Origin: Saposhnikovia divaricata
Lineage: Eukaryota; Streptophyta; Magnoliopsida; Apiales; Apiaceae
Direction of reading: 5' to 3'
Assembly: GCA_036435485.1 (NCBI GenBank)
Contig: CM071598.1
Span: 139,542,148-139,606,147 of the forward strand
Length of the DNA stretch: 64,000 nucleotides
Shown in pieces: positions 55,457 to 64,000 of this stretch. A program made the position numbers and the translations under genes. The notes beneath the pieces are model-generated. The model worked only from the letters and a program-made list of their open reading frames with translations. It did no database searches and had not been told where the DNA came from. Position 1 is the first letter of the stretch; each line of letters starts with the position of its first letter.

Positions 55457-57372
55457 CAGGGGCTCCCCTGGCTCACACCTCTCACACCCTCACCTTCACC
55501 TACTAAGATGGAACTCTCTTGCTCTCCTTTTGCCTGACCTGAAGAAATGGTCAGCCTTTCATTATTTGCCTCTCCTTTTGCCTGCTCACAAGGCAGCCTC
55601 TCACTCCCTTCCCTCAATCCTAAAAGTGTTTCAACTACTGAGAACTCCTCCACACTTGACACAAGAATGTCAGATATAGCAGTGGTAGAGTGAGTTATCA
55701 ACGGATAAGGGATATCCGTTGATGGAGTAGTTATAGCTGTTAACGGATGGCTAGACATAGGCGTATCCGTTGATGGAGAAACACTTGTCAACGGATGAAG
55801 GATATCCGTTGATGAAGGAATGATAATATCCGTTGAGGTGAAAACCAACACTGAATCTGTGGAGATTGATTTTAAAGATGAGGCCACAGATGTTGTTTTG
55901 AATTCAGGAATGGAAGGTTGATGGCCCAACAAATCATCTAAAAGATGATGACCACCAATTGCAGAGTGGGGCTTCTCCAAGAATCTTAAAGATGGAGAAT
56001 CGGGAATTGATGTAGATATCATATCCACATCCAGAGATGGAGTTGGTGATGGTGGATTGTAATGTGTATCAATTTGAAGGTTAAGATCAAGGGGCTGTGA
56101 CTCCACATTTATTGAAGTCACATCAAACTGAATTTGAGAAGGTACAGTTTGCTGTACTGTGTGTGCATCCCGTGCTTCCCCTATGGTTTTAGATTTTACT
56201 CTTCTTTCATAGGTTTTTGAGTGAGGGCTAGTGTCCCTTACCCTTTTGTGCAGAGTTGCTGTAGAACTAGTAGTCACACCCTGTTGAGAGGATGTAACTT
56301 GGGCTTGGCTATTTGGTGCACTTTCCTCACCTACCTTATTCTTAGGGCTTGCACCCTGTCCCTCACCACTCACTACCTCCTTCACACTCCCCTCAAGAGT
56401 TGTGGTAGTTTTTGCAACAGGTGCTTTTTGAGAAACACCTGAGATTTGTCTCTTAGATTTTGGTTTGGAAACTTTTGTTTTAGTCACTTGGGTAGGAGCC
56501 TGTTTGGTCACTACTACAGACTCCATTGTGACTGAGGAAGGCAAAGAAATTTGGGGGTTAGAGATAGGAGTTTCAAGGTTAGAAAGAGTTACCTGAACAA
56601 TTGGTAGATATACCAATTGTACTTCTGCATTGGAGTTCATTCGAATTAAATCACTTAAGACTCTCTTCTCCTGAACAAAACATGTGAACTTGCTATCCGG
56701 GTTAGCAATGGATAGCTTATTCTCAGATACATGCAGTGCTAAGAGCATCAAAAATCTAGAAAAATAGATATTCTTGCTCCTAGTTTCCTTTTTACCTAAT
56801 TTTGCTGCTATCTCATACATGACTAGTGTGCCAAAGTTATAGAATTTATCAGTCAGAAGCATACACAACATAACTAGCATGGAATGGGTAACAGCATCAA
56901 AGTTACTAATTTTGCCTGAAAAAGTTTTAATGAAGGCATCACAAAAATAACTCCATTCTTTAACCATCCCTTTCCTAACAATTTTCCCTAAATTATCAGT
57001 ACTAAGGGCATAATTTATGGAATTAAGCATGGCAACTATTTCAGCATCACTGGGTACTTTCAGACAGTTATTCTCAGGCAATTTTAAACAAGCAGTTATC
57101 ACATCAGAGTTAACTACATAGTTTTTACCCTTTAGGGAAAAAGCAATTGTACCGTCTGTGCCATTGAACTCAGCAGATGCCCACACCTTTTCGATTACCT
57201 CGTGGATTAGAGGAGTGGTGGCAGTCATAGCATACGAAAGTTTATAGTTCTTCACAAAATTCATCATGGTGTGATAAGCTTCTGGGGCATTCACTGTATC
57301 GACATAGGCCGCGAAATTGTTCTTCTCATAGGTGAACCTAGTGGAGGACATCATCTTAACAATAGGCGCCAT
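55456..57372 (-). CDS. E1 first accessory ORF, 638 residues, unknown function
   Basis: An intact frame starting MAPIVKMMSST. Residues about 1-240 look globular, with AYHTMMNFVKNYKLSY, NYVVNSDVITACLKLP and a hydrophobic stretch MLVMLCMLLTDKFYNFGTLV near residue 165 that is not a clear membrane segment. The rest is Ser/Thr/Pro-rich and includes repeated STD and HPLT units encoded by the 9-bp motif in two orientations (55697-55836). It lies after pol, with its own TATA box 107 bp upstream, and overlaps the next ORF by one base. Confidence 0.72.
   Translation of the reverse strand: MAPIVKMMSSTRFTYEKNNFAAYVDTVNAPEAYHTMMNFVKNYKLSYAMTATTPLIHEVIEKVWASAEFNGTDGTIAFSLKGKNYVVNSDVITACLKLPENNCLKVPSDAEIVAMLNSINYALSTDNLGKIVRKGMVKEWSYFCDAFIKTFSGKISNFDAVTHSMLVMLCMLLTDKFYNFGTLVMYEIAAKLGKKETRSKNIYFSRFLMLLALHVSENKLSIANPDSKFTCFVQEKRVLSDLIRMNSNAEVQLVYLPIVQVTLSNLETPISNPQISLPSSVTMESVVVTKQAPTQVTKTKVSKPKSKRQISGVSQKAPVAKTTTTLEGSVKEVVSGEGQGASPKNKVGEESAPNSQAQVTSSQQGVTTSSTATLHKRVRDTSPHSKTYERRVKSKTIGEARDAHTVQQTVPSQIQFDVTSINVESQPLDLNLQIDTHYNPPSPTPSLDVDMISTSIPDSPSLRFLEKPHSAIGGHHLLDDLLGHQPSIPEFKTTSVASSLKSISTDSVLVFTSTDIIIPSSTDILHPLTSVSPSTDTPMSSHPLTAITTPSTDIPYPLITHSTTAISDILVSSVEEFSVVETLLGLREGSERLPCEQAKGEANNERLTISSGQAKGEQESSILVGEGEGVRGVSQGSP
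55697..55836. repeat. 9-mer motif cluster inside E1 first accessory ORF
   Basis: Six exact copies (55698, 55714, 55765, 55788, 55804, 55828) and one variant (55740) in alternating orientation. Bases 55697-55707 and 55713-55723 form perfect 11-bp arms around a 5-base loop. On the coding strand one orientation reads Ser-Thr-Asp and the other His/Tyr-Pro-Leu. Confidence 0.9.
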
Positions 57373-57478
57373 TGAAGTGTTTAAACTTTTGTTGCAGAGA
57401 GTTTTTGTGAAGAAGATGCAGTTTACTTAAGAGAATCTTGAAAGTCGATAAAAGTGAGATGTGAGAGCACAAGACAGC

Positions 57479-57486
57479 CTTTTATA
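57479..57486 (-). promoter_or_regulatory. TATA box upstream of E1 accessory ORFs
   Basis: TATAAAAG on the minus strand, 107 bp before the ATG at 57372. The same octamer precedes the antisense genes of E2 and E3. Confidence 0.5.
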
Positions 57487-57878
57487 CTTTTCCAGAATTG
57501 AAAATGAAAAAATTAAAAATAATTACCCATTGGTCAAAAGTAACTGTCAAATAATAAAAGAAAATAAATATAACCAGTCCTATATAGATACACGTTTACC
57601 AACGGTTATATTTAAAAGAAAATGTGTATATCAACGGATATGAAATGAACGGTTGAGAAACAGTTTATCCGTTGATGACGTGGATAACCTGTTCTCCGTT
57701 GATATACAAAAATCTAGGAATGTGTTTATGCTATCAACGGGTAAAAGGATATCCGTTGATAAGATAATTTTGCCTTGGACAAAATTTCTGAAGAAAATTT
57801 TTCTGAGAGTTTTTAATTCTCAAGTAAATCAAAACACATTCCTAGCTGCAACGCAGTAAAATCAAATATCACTAGGAA
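57487..57878 (-). other. E1 region between pol and accessory ORFs, AACGG-rich
   Basis: Roughly 390 bp without a gene. Seven AACGG/CCGTT motifs lie between 57599 and 57759: CCAACGGTTA at 57599, TCAACGGAT at 57631, AACGGTTGA at 57648, ATCCGTTGA at 57667, TCCGTTGA at 57695, TCAACGGG at 57734 and ATCCGTTGA at 57751. They sit 110-280 bp upstream of the TATA box. AACGG is the core of the mitosis-specific activator element bound by three-repeat MYBs; use here is inference. Confidence 0.5.
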
Positions 57879-58625
57879 TTATGACAAGTTAAGCATACCT
57901 AGCTCACCTACCAATCTTGTGAATGTGGATTCATCAAGAGGCTTGGTGAAGATATCTGCAAGCTGCATTTCACTTGGCAAAAAGTGCATTTCTACTGTAC
58001 CATTCATCACATGTTCTCTAATGAAGTGGTATTTGATGTCAATGTGCTTGTTTCTTGAATGTTGCACTGGATTCCCTGTGATGGCAATAGCACTTGTGTT
58101 GTCACAGAAAATTGGAATCTTCTCAACTTTTAGACCATAGTCAATAAGTTGATTTCTCATTCATAGAATCTGTGCACAACAGCTTCCAGCAGCAATGTAC
58201 TCAGCTTCAGCTGTAGAAGTGGAGACTGAGTTCTGTTTCTTACTGAACCATGAAACAAGCCTGTTTCCTAGAAATTGACAAGAACCTGTAGTACTTTTCC
58301 TATCAACTCTGCAACCTGCATAATCTGCATCTGAATAGGCAGTTAGATCAAAACCAGATTCTCTTTGGTACCAAATGCCAAGGTTTGGTGTTCCCTTGAG
58401 ATACCTGAAAATTCTCTTAATAGCTATTAAGTGAGACTCTCTGGGGTCAGCTTGAAATCTATCACAAAGACAAGTAGAAAACATTATATGAGGTCTACTA
58501 GCTGTTAGGTATAGAAGTGAACCTACCATGCCTCTATAGCTTGAGATGTCCACAGACATTTCCTTAGTGTTCAACTCAAGCTTAGTTGCAGTGGTCATAG
58601 GTGTTTTTGCAGAGGTACAATCCAT
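57879..58625 (-). pseudogene. pol: E1 RNase H (end of pol)
   Basis: Copia RNase H with SYRGMVGSLLYLTASRPHIM, LTAYSDADYAGC and STAEAEYIAAGSC, then VQHSRNKHIDIKYHFIREHV and ADIFTKPLDE. A TAG at 58161-58163 sits where these elements usually have Trp (QILW), and both parts are in one frame. The frame differs by one base from the RT part upstream. Confidence 0.9.
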
Positions 58626-58639
58626 TAAGTCAAATTTCT

Positions 58640-60373
58640 TTAAGAGATCATAAATATATTTGTTTGACTTATGAAAATGCCCTCATTAACTTGCTTTACT
58701 TGTAGGCCAAGAAAGTTAGTTAATTCACCCATCAAGCTCATTTCATACCTACTTTGCATAAGTTTGGCAAACCTTTTGCAAAGCTTCTCATCTATAGACC
58801 CAAAAATAATATCATCTACATAGATTTGGACAAGTATTGAAGAGCCATTGATATTCCTATGAAATAAGGTTTTATCTACTGTACCTCTAGTGAAGTGGTT
58901 CTCCAAAAGAAATTGAGATAAAGTGTCATACCAGGCTCTTGGTTCTTGCTTCAAACCATAAAGTGCTTTCATGAGAAGATATACATATTCTGGAAATTCT
59001 GGATCCTTAAAGCCAGGAGGTTGATGGACATAGACCTCTTCTTCCAGTTCCCCATTTAGAAAGGCACTTTTGACATCCATATGATAGACTTTGAAATTGG
59101 CATGTGCTGCATAGGCTAGAAAGATTCTTATTGCCTCAAGTCTTGCCACTGGAGCAAAAGTTTCATCAAAATCTATCCCTTCTTCTTGAGAATAGCCCTT
59201 TGCCACTAATCTAGCTTTATTCCTCACAATTATGCCATTTTCATCTGTCTTATTCTTGAGAACCCATTTAGTACCTATGACACTTCTATCATCAGGTTTG
59301 GGCACAAGTTTCCATACTTTATTTCTTTCAAATTGGTTTAGCTCTTCTTGCATTGCTAAGGCCCAATCTGGATCTAGAAGGGCATCTTCCACTCTCTTAG
59401 GTTCCTCTTGAGACAGGAAGCTACTGTATAGACATTCTGCTTGAGTGGCCCTTCTAGTTTGGACTCTTGAATTTGATTCACCAATGATTAAGTCAAATGG
59501 ATGATCTCTAGTCCATTTTCTTGCAGGTGGAAGGTTTGATCTTGATGAGGTTGCTTCATTTCCATGAGCATGATCATGTTGATTTAGCATTGAATTTTGA
59601 CCTTGAGAAACTCCCCCTGAGTTTGTTGTCCTTGCTGAATTATGAAGTTGACTATCAATGGATGCATCATTTTGCCTGTCGACGGATGCTTGAGAATCTC
59701 TTTCAACGGATGCATCTCTAATATTGTCAACAGATGATCCAGAATGACTGTCAACGGATGCTTCATTTCCAGTGTAAGCATCACTTCTAGTTGGTACAAC
59801 AACTCTTGGTGGATCTCTGTGGTCATGATCTTCATCTTCCTCATCATCATCATAGTACATTCTTCCTTCACCTTCATTCTCAAATTCCAACTTTTCATGG
59901 AAGCCTTCATCATTTAGACCTAGAATCTTTTGATCATCAAACACAACATGTACAGATTCCATAACAATGTTGGTTCTTAGATTGTAGACTTTGTAGGCTT
60001 TCCCTGCTGCATATCCAACGAAAATAGCTTCATCTGCCTTTGCTTCAAATTTGCCCAAGTTATCTCCATGATTCCTTAGCACAAAACACTTACATCCAAA
60101 GACATGAAGGAAAGCTAAAGTTGGTTTCTTGTTGGTTAACAACTGATAAGGAGTCATTCCTCTAGCTTGATTGACCAAGGAAATATTCTGAGTAAAGCAT
60201 GCAGTGTTGACAGCTTTAGCCCAGAAATATGTTGGTAACCTTGATTCACTTAACATTGTTCTAGCTGCTTCAATGAGAGTTCTGTTTTTCCTTTCAACAA
60301 CCCCATTTTGTTGAGGTGTTCTGGCAGCAGAAAACTCATGGACAATTCCATTATCTTCACAGAAAATCTTCAT
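58640..60373 (-). pseudogene. pol: E1 integrase C-terminal part and reverse transcriptase
   Basis: The frame begins after a premature TAG (60383-60385) with MKIFCEDNG; the integrase Glu is in TPQQNGVVERKNRT. A variable hinge rich in Asp/Ser contains five units of the 9-bp motif (ASVDS-like). Copia RT follows, with WVLKNKTDENG, FNVKSAF-type DVKSAFLNGEL and catalytic YVDDIIFGS. It ends at a frameshift around 58640-58690, just before RNase H. Confidence 0.9.
59655..59759. repeat. 9-mer motif cluster in E1 pol hinge
   Basis: Two exact copies (59703, 59751) and three one-base variants (59655, 59679, 59727), all in one orientation at about 24-bp spacing. They encode repeated Ala/Ser-Ser-Val-Asp units. 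Confidence 0.85.
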
Positions 60374-60382
60374 TGTGGAATT

Positions 60383-61297
60383 CTAGAATTCAGTACCATT
60401 GTCACTCCTGATTCTTTGTACTCTGTCTTCAAAACCATTGTTTAGTATTCTGAGGTGATTGATGATGATTTCACTTGCACAATCCTTGGAGTGCAGGAAG
60501 AAGGTCCATGTGAACTTAGAAAAATCATCTACAATCACCAGACAGTATTTCTTCTTTGAAATAGACATGACATTTACTGGACCAAATAAGTCCATATGCA
60601 GCAATTGAAGAGGCCTAACAATGGATGACTCTGTCTTGCTTTTGAAGGATGATTTCTTTTGTTTCCCTAATTGGCAGGCATCACACAGTCCATCTCTGAC
60701 AAATTCCAATTGAGGGATTCCTCTAGCAAGATCCTTTCTTACCAAATCATTCATAACTTTAAAATTCAAATGTGACATCTTCTTATGCCATAGCCAACTC
60801 TCATCCTTACTTGCTTTGCTGAAGAGACAAGTAATGGATTCTGAGCATGCTGAATTGAAGTCAGCTATGTAAACATTTCCTTTTCTAAAGCCTATCAATA
60901 CCACATTGTTGTCTTCCTTGGCAGAAACAACACAGGCTTCTTTTGTGAACTTTACTTCATAGTCTTTGTCACAAATCTGACTGACACTCAGCAAATTGTG
61001 CTTCAAACCTTCAACTAAAGCCACTTCTTCAATGATGACATTGTCTTTTGAAATCAGGCCATATCCCTTAGTATATTCTTTGCTGTCATCTCCAAAGGTA
61101 ATTCTAGGGCCAGCTCCTTCCTTGAACTCTGTGAGCAGGGTTGAATCTCCTGTCATGTGCCTAGAGCATCCACTGTCTAGGTACCATAGATTCCTTCTGT
61201 TTCCCTGCACACATTCCAAAAACAAATCAAGTTGATTTTGGTACCCAAGCTTCCTCGGGTCCTTTCTTGTTAGCCTTTGACTTTGCACTCTTAGCAT
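60383..61297 (-). pseudogene. pol: E1 protease and integrase N-terminal part
   Basis: Protease carries LWYLDSGCSRHMTGD with catalytic Asp. The integrase zinc-binding region is HKKMSHLNF...CDACQLGKQKK. The first catalytic Asp is in LLHMDLFGPVN and the second in RIRSDNGTEF, directly before the TAG that ends this frame. The next part continues in the same frame. It overlaps the end of gag in another frame. Confidence 0.9.
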
Positions 61298-62510
61298 TCT
61301 TCAACTTAGGTGTAGATGCTTGAGTGATGGGGTTTGACAAATGCTCATTTGCATGAATATTTGATGCATGCATTTGTGGAAAATTGGCATACATATTATT
61401 CATGCTAGGAATGCTCCATGACATTTGTGGCACATTCACAGATTGAAAATAAGGATTAGACACATATGGCATGTTCACATATGGATTTGAAAAACTAGCA
61501 TTTTGATACAAACCAGGCATAACAGGCATTGCAGGCATACATGGTATTGTTTGAGGTACATGAACAGGAGCCTTGTTGACAATCTTGCAATTAGAAGATA
61601 GGTGATTGACCCTATTACAATTACTACATGTTTTCCTAGGAGCAAACTTGTCAGGAGAATAATTGTTTTTCTTGTTGATGCCTATCTTACCATTTCTGTT
61701 CTTTTTCTTTTTACCCTCAATTTCTACCTTTTCATTATCTGATTTACTAACAGCCTTTTTGTTATGTAAATCACCTGCCTTAGCCTTCCCACTAGATTTT
61801 GTTTTGCTACTCTCACCACTAACAAAGTTCTTGTTGACTGGACCATACTTGATATCCAGTTTCCTGAGTTCCTTCTTACTAACAAACTTTTTGTTAGTCG
61901 ACGGATACCTCTCATCCGTTGATGGTTCATCTGTCAACGGATGATCACTATCCGTTGATTCACAAATAGTCTCTAGATCCTCAAGGCCAGGTTCTAGATC
62001 CTTTTTCTTTTGAGTCCAGGTATCCTTCACAAACGATTCTATTCCCTGGACTTCTATTATGTTTTGAGAAATATCCCTACAACTTTGAAATTTAGCAATT
62101 ATCCCTTGTTCTTTTTCAAGCTGGTCTTTTAAAATCAGTTCTCTTTTTAACACAGCTTCAAGTTCACTTTTAGCATTATTGCAATCAACTCTCATTTTCT
62201 CAAATTCTAGAAATTGAGCTTCTAGAGCAGCATTTCTATCACTTAAAAACAGATTAGACTCTTTAATCCTATTGTTCTCTTTAGTAAGTGATTTAAGAGT
62301 AACACTTAAGTGATATAGTTCAGTAGACATTTCATCTATAACACTATTGCATTCCTCTTTATTGAGCTCAGAGAGATTAGTAGAAAATACCTGATTGCTA
62401 GCTGAACTTGCTTTCTGCTCTCCAGAATCAGCCATCAATGCAAGGTTGACAAACTCAACATCATCATCAGAATGATTGTCATCAACAGCCCAGTCATACT
62501 CTTGGGTCAA
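61227..62510 (-). CDS. gag: E1 gag, C-terminal part
   Basis: The frame continues the gag after the stop at 62568. It has acidic YDWAVDDNHSDDD, a long Glu/Lys-rich coiled coil (LSVTLKSLTKENNRI, EFEKMRVDC), a 9-mer cluster encoding STD/HPLT units (61898-61958), a Lys-rich stretch and a second Cys/His knuckle (CSNCNRVNHLSSNC). It ends GPEEAWVPKST followed by TGA, with protease in another frame. SIRE elements are known for a stop between gag and pol, so this stop may be original while the frame change may be damage. Confidence 0.82.
   Translation of the reverse strand: MTQEYDWAVDDNHSDDDVEFVNLALMADSGEQKASSASNQVFSTNLSELNKEECNSVIDEMSTELYHLSVTLKSLTKENNRIKESNLFLSDRNAALEAQFLEFEKMRVDCNNAKSELEAVLKRELILKDQLEKEQGIIAKFQSCRDISQNIIEVQGIESFVKDTWTQKKKDLEPGLEDLETICESTDSDHPLTDEPSTDERYPSTNKKFVSKKELRKLDIKYGPVNKNFVSGESSKTKSSGKAKAGDLHNKKAVSKSDNEKVEIEGKKKKNRNGKIGINKKNNYSPDKFAPRKTCSNCNRVNHLSSNCKIVNKAPVHVPQTIPCMPAMPVMPGLYQNASFSNPYVNMPYVSNPYFQSVNVPQMSWSIPSMNNMYANFPQMHASNIHANEHLSNPITQASTPKLKNAKSAKSKANKKGPEEAWVPKST
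61898..61958. repeat. 9-mer motif cluster in E1 gag
   Basis: TCGACGGAT (61898), ATCCGTTGA (61914), TCAACGGAT (61934) and ATCCGTTGA (61950), alternating in orientation every 16-20 bp. Confidence 0.88.
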
Positions 62511-62567
62511 GAATGCCTTTCCTTTCTGCCTGAGAAGATCAAAATATTTCTTCTTGTAGTCAACAGT

Positions 62568-63635
62568 CTAAGTTGACTTTCCCTTGTTCTCAGATCTAGG
62601 TTTCCTGCATTCACTTATCATGTGACCAGCAATTCCACAATTGTAGCATTTAATTTTGGATTTATCCACATAGTTGCTTGTGGAAAAATCCTTGTTAAAT
62701 GGCTTGGCCACCCCAGAGTTTCTCTTGAATTTCAGCTTAGAGAATCTCCTAGATAGAAAAGCTAAGTGCTCATCTATCTCATCCAATTCATCCTGCTGAA
62801 GGACATTCAATTCCTCAGACACCTTTTCCTTGCTCCTGCCTGATTCTGCTCTACCTTTACAAACCTCCCTGTTTGGTGTAGAACTAGTAGCTTCTGTCCT
62901 TTCCTCCTTCTGCTCCAAGTTGGCAACAAGTGCAACTGACCCACTTTTCTTTTGAGTCTTCTCAATCTCTTCATCCTGCTCAATTTCCAGCTCATATGTC
63001 TTTAAAGTTCCATAGAGCCTTTCAAGAGTGAATGTCTTGTACTCTTGAGTGTTTCTCAGAGAAACAGTCATTGGCTTCCATTCCTTGGGCAGCGATCTCA
63101 GAAATTTGAGATTAGAATCTTTAACTTGATAGATTCTTCCATACAGTTTCAAACCATTTAGTAGCTTTTGAAATCTACTAAATGTATCATTCAATGTTTC
63201 TCCACTCTTAAAGTGAAAATGTTCATACTGTTGGATTAGTAGTTGCATCTTGTTTTCCCTCACCTGTTCTGTTCCTTCACAAAGGGTTTGAACAGTGTCC
63301 CATACTTCCTTGGAGGTAGTATAGTTAATAACATTGTCAACCATGTCTGTTTCTAGACCATTGAACAGTATATTCATGGTCTTTTTGTCTTTGTGGACTT
63401 CTGCAATATCTTCAAGACTCCACTCAGAAACAGGTTTGGGAATAAGAGTGTCAGGCACATCTTCAGCCAGGCCAACTCTTGTTGCAGTCTTCATTGGAAC
63501 GTGAGGACCCTTGTCAATGAAATCCACAAAACCCCCATCAATAGACGAGAGATGTAGACGCATTTTTACTTTCCAGTGAAAGTAATTCTCTCTATCAAGA
63601 ACTGGAATCTTTACTCCATAATCCTTCTTAGACAT
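62568..63635 (-). CDS. gag: E1 gag, N-terminal part
   Basis: Gag of a SIRE-like element, starting MSKKDYGVKIPVLDR (the frame is open ten codons further upstream). It has FHWKVKMRLHLSSID, the copia gag core (YTTSKEVWDTVQTLCEG, LIQQYEHFHFKSGETL) and a zinc knuckle CYNCGIAGHMISEC. A single TAG at 62568-62570 ends it; the same frame goes on to 61227. Confidence 0.9.
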   Translation of the reverse strand: MSKKDYGVKIPVLDRENYFHWKVKMRLHLSSIDGGFVDFIDKGPHVPMKTATRVGLAEDVPDTLIPKPVSEWSLEDIAEVHKDKKTMNILFNGLETDMVDNVINYTTSKEVWDTVQTLCEGTEQVRENKMQLLIQQYEHFHFKSGETLNDTFSRFQKLLNGLKLYGRIYQVKDSNLKFLRSLPKEWKPMTVSLRNTQEYKTFTLERLYGTLKTYELEIEQDEEIEKTQKKSGSVALVANLEQKEERTEATSSTPNREVCKGRAESGRSKEKVSEELNVLQQDELDEIDEHLAFLSRRFSKLKFKRNSGVAKPFNKDFSTSNYVDKSKIKCYNCGIAGHMISECRKPRSENKGKST

Positions 63636-63680
63636 GTTGGAAGTGTGTTGATCTTTAAACTTCAAATATGTTAGAAGCTT

Positions 63681-63692
63681 GCTCTGATACCA
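63681..63692 (-). promoter_or_regulatory. E1 primer binding site (initiator Met tRNA)
   Basis: TGGTATCAGAGC on the minus strand, two bases after the LTR end. Confidence 0.9.
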
Positions 63693-63694
63693 AT

Positions 63695-64000
63695 TGTTAT
63701 TCCCAGATTACAAACTTGTATAATTGTAGAAGGGGGGTTGAATACAATTCTTGATATTTATAAATTTCTGAAAAGAACTCCAAAAATCTATTCTTAGATA
63801 ATTGCTGTAAAAGGATTAATGCACAAACACATAAAAATCAGGTGGTTAAATGCACCACCTGAAGCTTTTATTCGATGAAAACTCTGTGATACAAAAGTAC
63901 ACAGCTTCTGTTTTACAACTCTTTGCTTTCTAAAGATATTCAACAAAAACCCTAAGCAAAATGTATCTATTTCCTTAGCTTTCAAAAGAGTTGCTACACT
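63695..64000 (-). repeat. End of E1 5' LTR
   Basis: On the minus strand it ends CTGGGAATAACA next to the PBS. It continues beyond the window. No part overlaps the 3' LTR fragment, so the pair cannot be compared. Confidence 0.8.

Larger units (their letters stand above)
52510..64000 (-). mobile_element. E1: SIRE/Maximus-like Ty1/copia retrotransposon, minus strand, partial
   Basis: E1 reads right to left: 5' LTR end, initiator-Met PBS, gag with Cys/His knuckles, protease, integrase, RT, RNase H, two long accessory ORFs, PPT and the start of the 3' LTR, which is cut at 52510 by E2. Copia domain order (integrase before RT), the large gag and the accessory ORFs after pol fit the SIRE/Maximus lineage. 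Both LTRs are incomplete in the window. Gag-pol has three in-frame stops and a frameshift. A 9-bp motif TCAACGGAT/ATCCGTTGA recurs in five clusters. Confidence 0.9.

Noticed and set aside
52904..57372. Envelope protein in the copia element
   Set aside because: SIRE-type ORFs after pol are sometimes called envelope-like, but I see no signal peptide, clear membrane helix or fusion-type region.
1..64000. Host genes, tRNA or rRNA genes
   Set aside because: All intervals belong to one of the five elements. The tRNA-like matches are primer binding sites only.

Overview
The window is plant nuclear DNA made entirely of LTR retrotransposons nested inside one another. The lineages present are Tat/Retand-like Ty3/gypsy, Tekay/Del-like chromoviruses and SIRE/Maximus-like Ty1/copia. 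All are plant lineages, which points to a repeat-rich genome, probably a eudicot. I cannot name the species. I see no host gene, rRNA, tRNA gene or CRISPR array.

Layout, outermost first. E1 is a SIRE-like copia element on the minus strand (52510-64000). Its 5' LTR runs off the right edge, and its 3' LTR is cut at 52510 and should continue left of the window. E2 is a Tat-like gypsy element on the plus strand (1-52509), inserted in the 3' LTR of E1. E3 is a second Tat-like element on the minus strand (312-27523), inserted in the gag of E2 with TSD GTAAC. E4 is a Tekay-like chromovirus on the plus strand (5725-21014), inserted in the integrase of E3 with TSD ATGGT. E5 is a second chromovirus on the plus strand (30590-45888), inserted in the RT/RNase H region of E2 with TSD CCAAC. 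Reading frames resume exactly across each insertion, which confirms the nesting. By-eye LTR divergence agrees with the order: E3 about 2.4%, E4 about 1% plus indels, E5 about 0.3%.

Every element carries gag and pol (protease, RT, RNase H, integrase) with PBS, PPT and LTRs, and each also has accessory coding capacity. Both Tat elements carry an antisense three-exon gene between pol and the 3' LTR, with conserved intron positions and its own TATA box. Both chromoviruses carry a 294-codon acidic/arginine-rich ORF between the PBS and gag, plus a conserved 38-codon micro-ORF in each LTR. The copia element carries two long accessory ORFs that overlap at TGATG behind a separate TATA box. It is also peppered with a 9-bp motif (TCAACGGAT/ATCCGTTGA) in both orientations, in its LTR, an intergenic region and three coding regions.

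All elements are damaged. E2 is the closest to intact: I found one 2-nt frameshift in gag-pol besides the insertions, and one stop in its antisense gene. The most unusual signals are the dispersed 9-mer in E1, the spliced antisense genes, the perfect heat-shock-type motifs in the E3 LTRs and upstream of the E2 antisense gene, the chromovirus leader ORFs, a 100-bp minisatellite in the E2 3' UTR, and a 0.4-kb inverted self-insertion that splits pol in E3.
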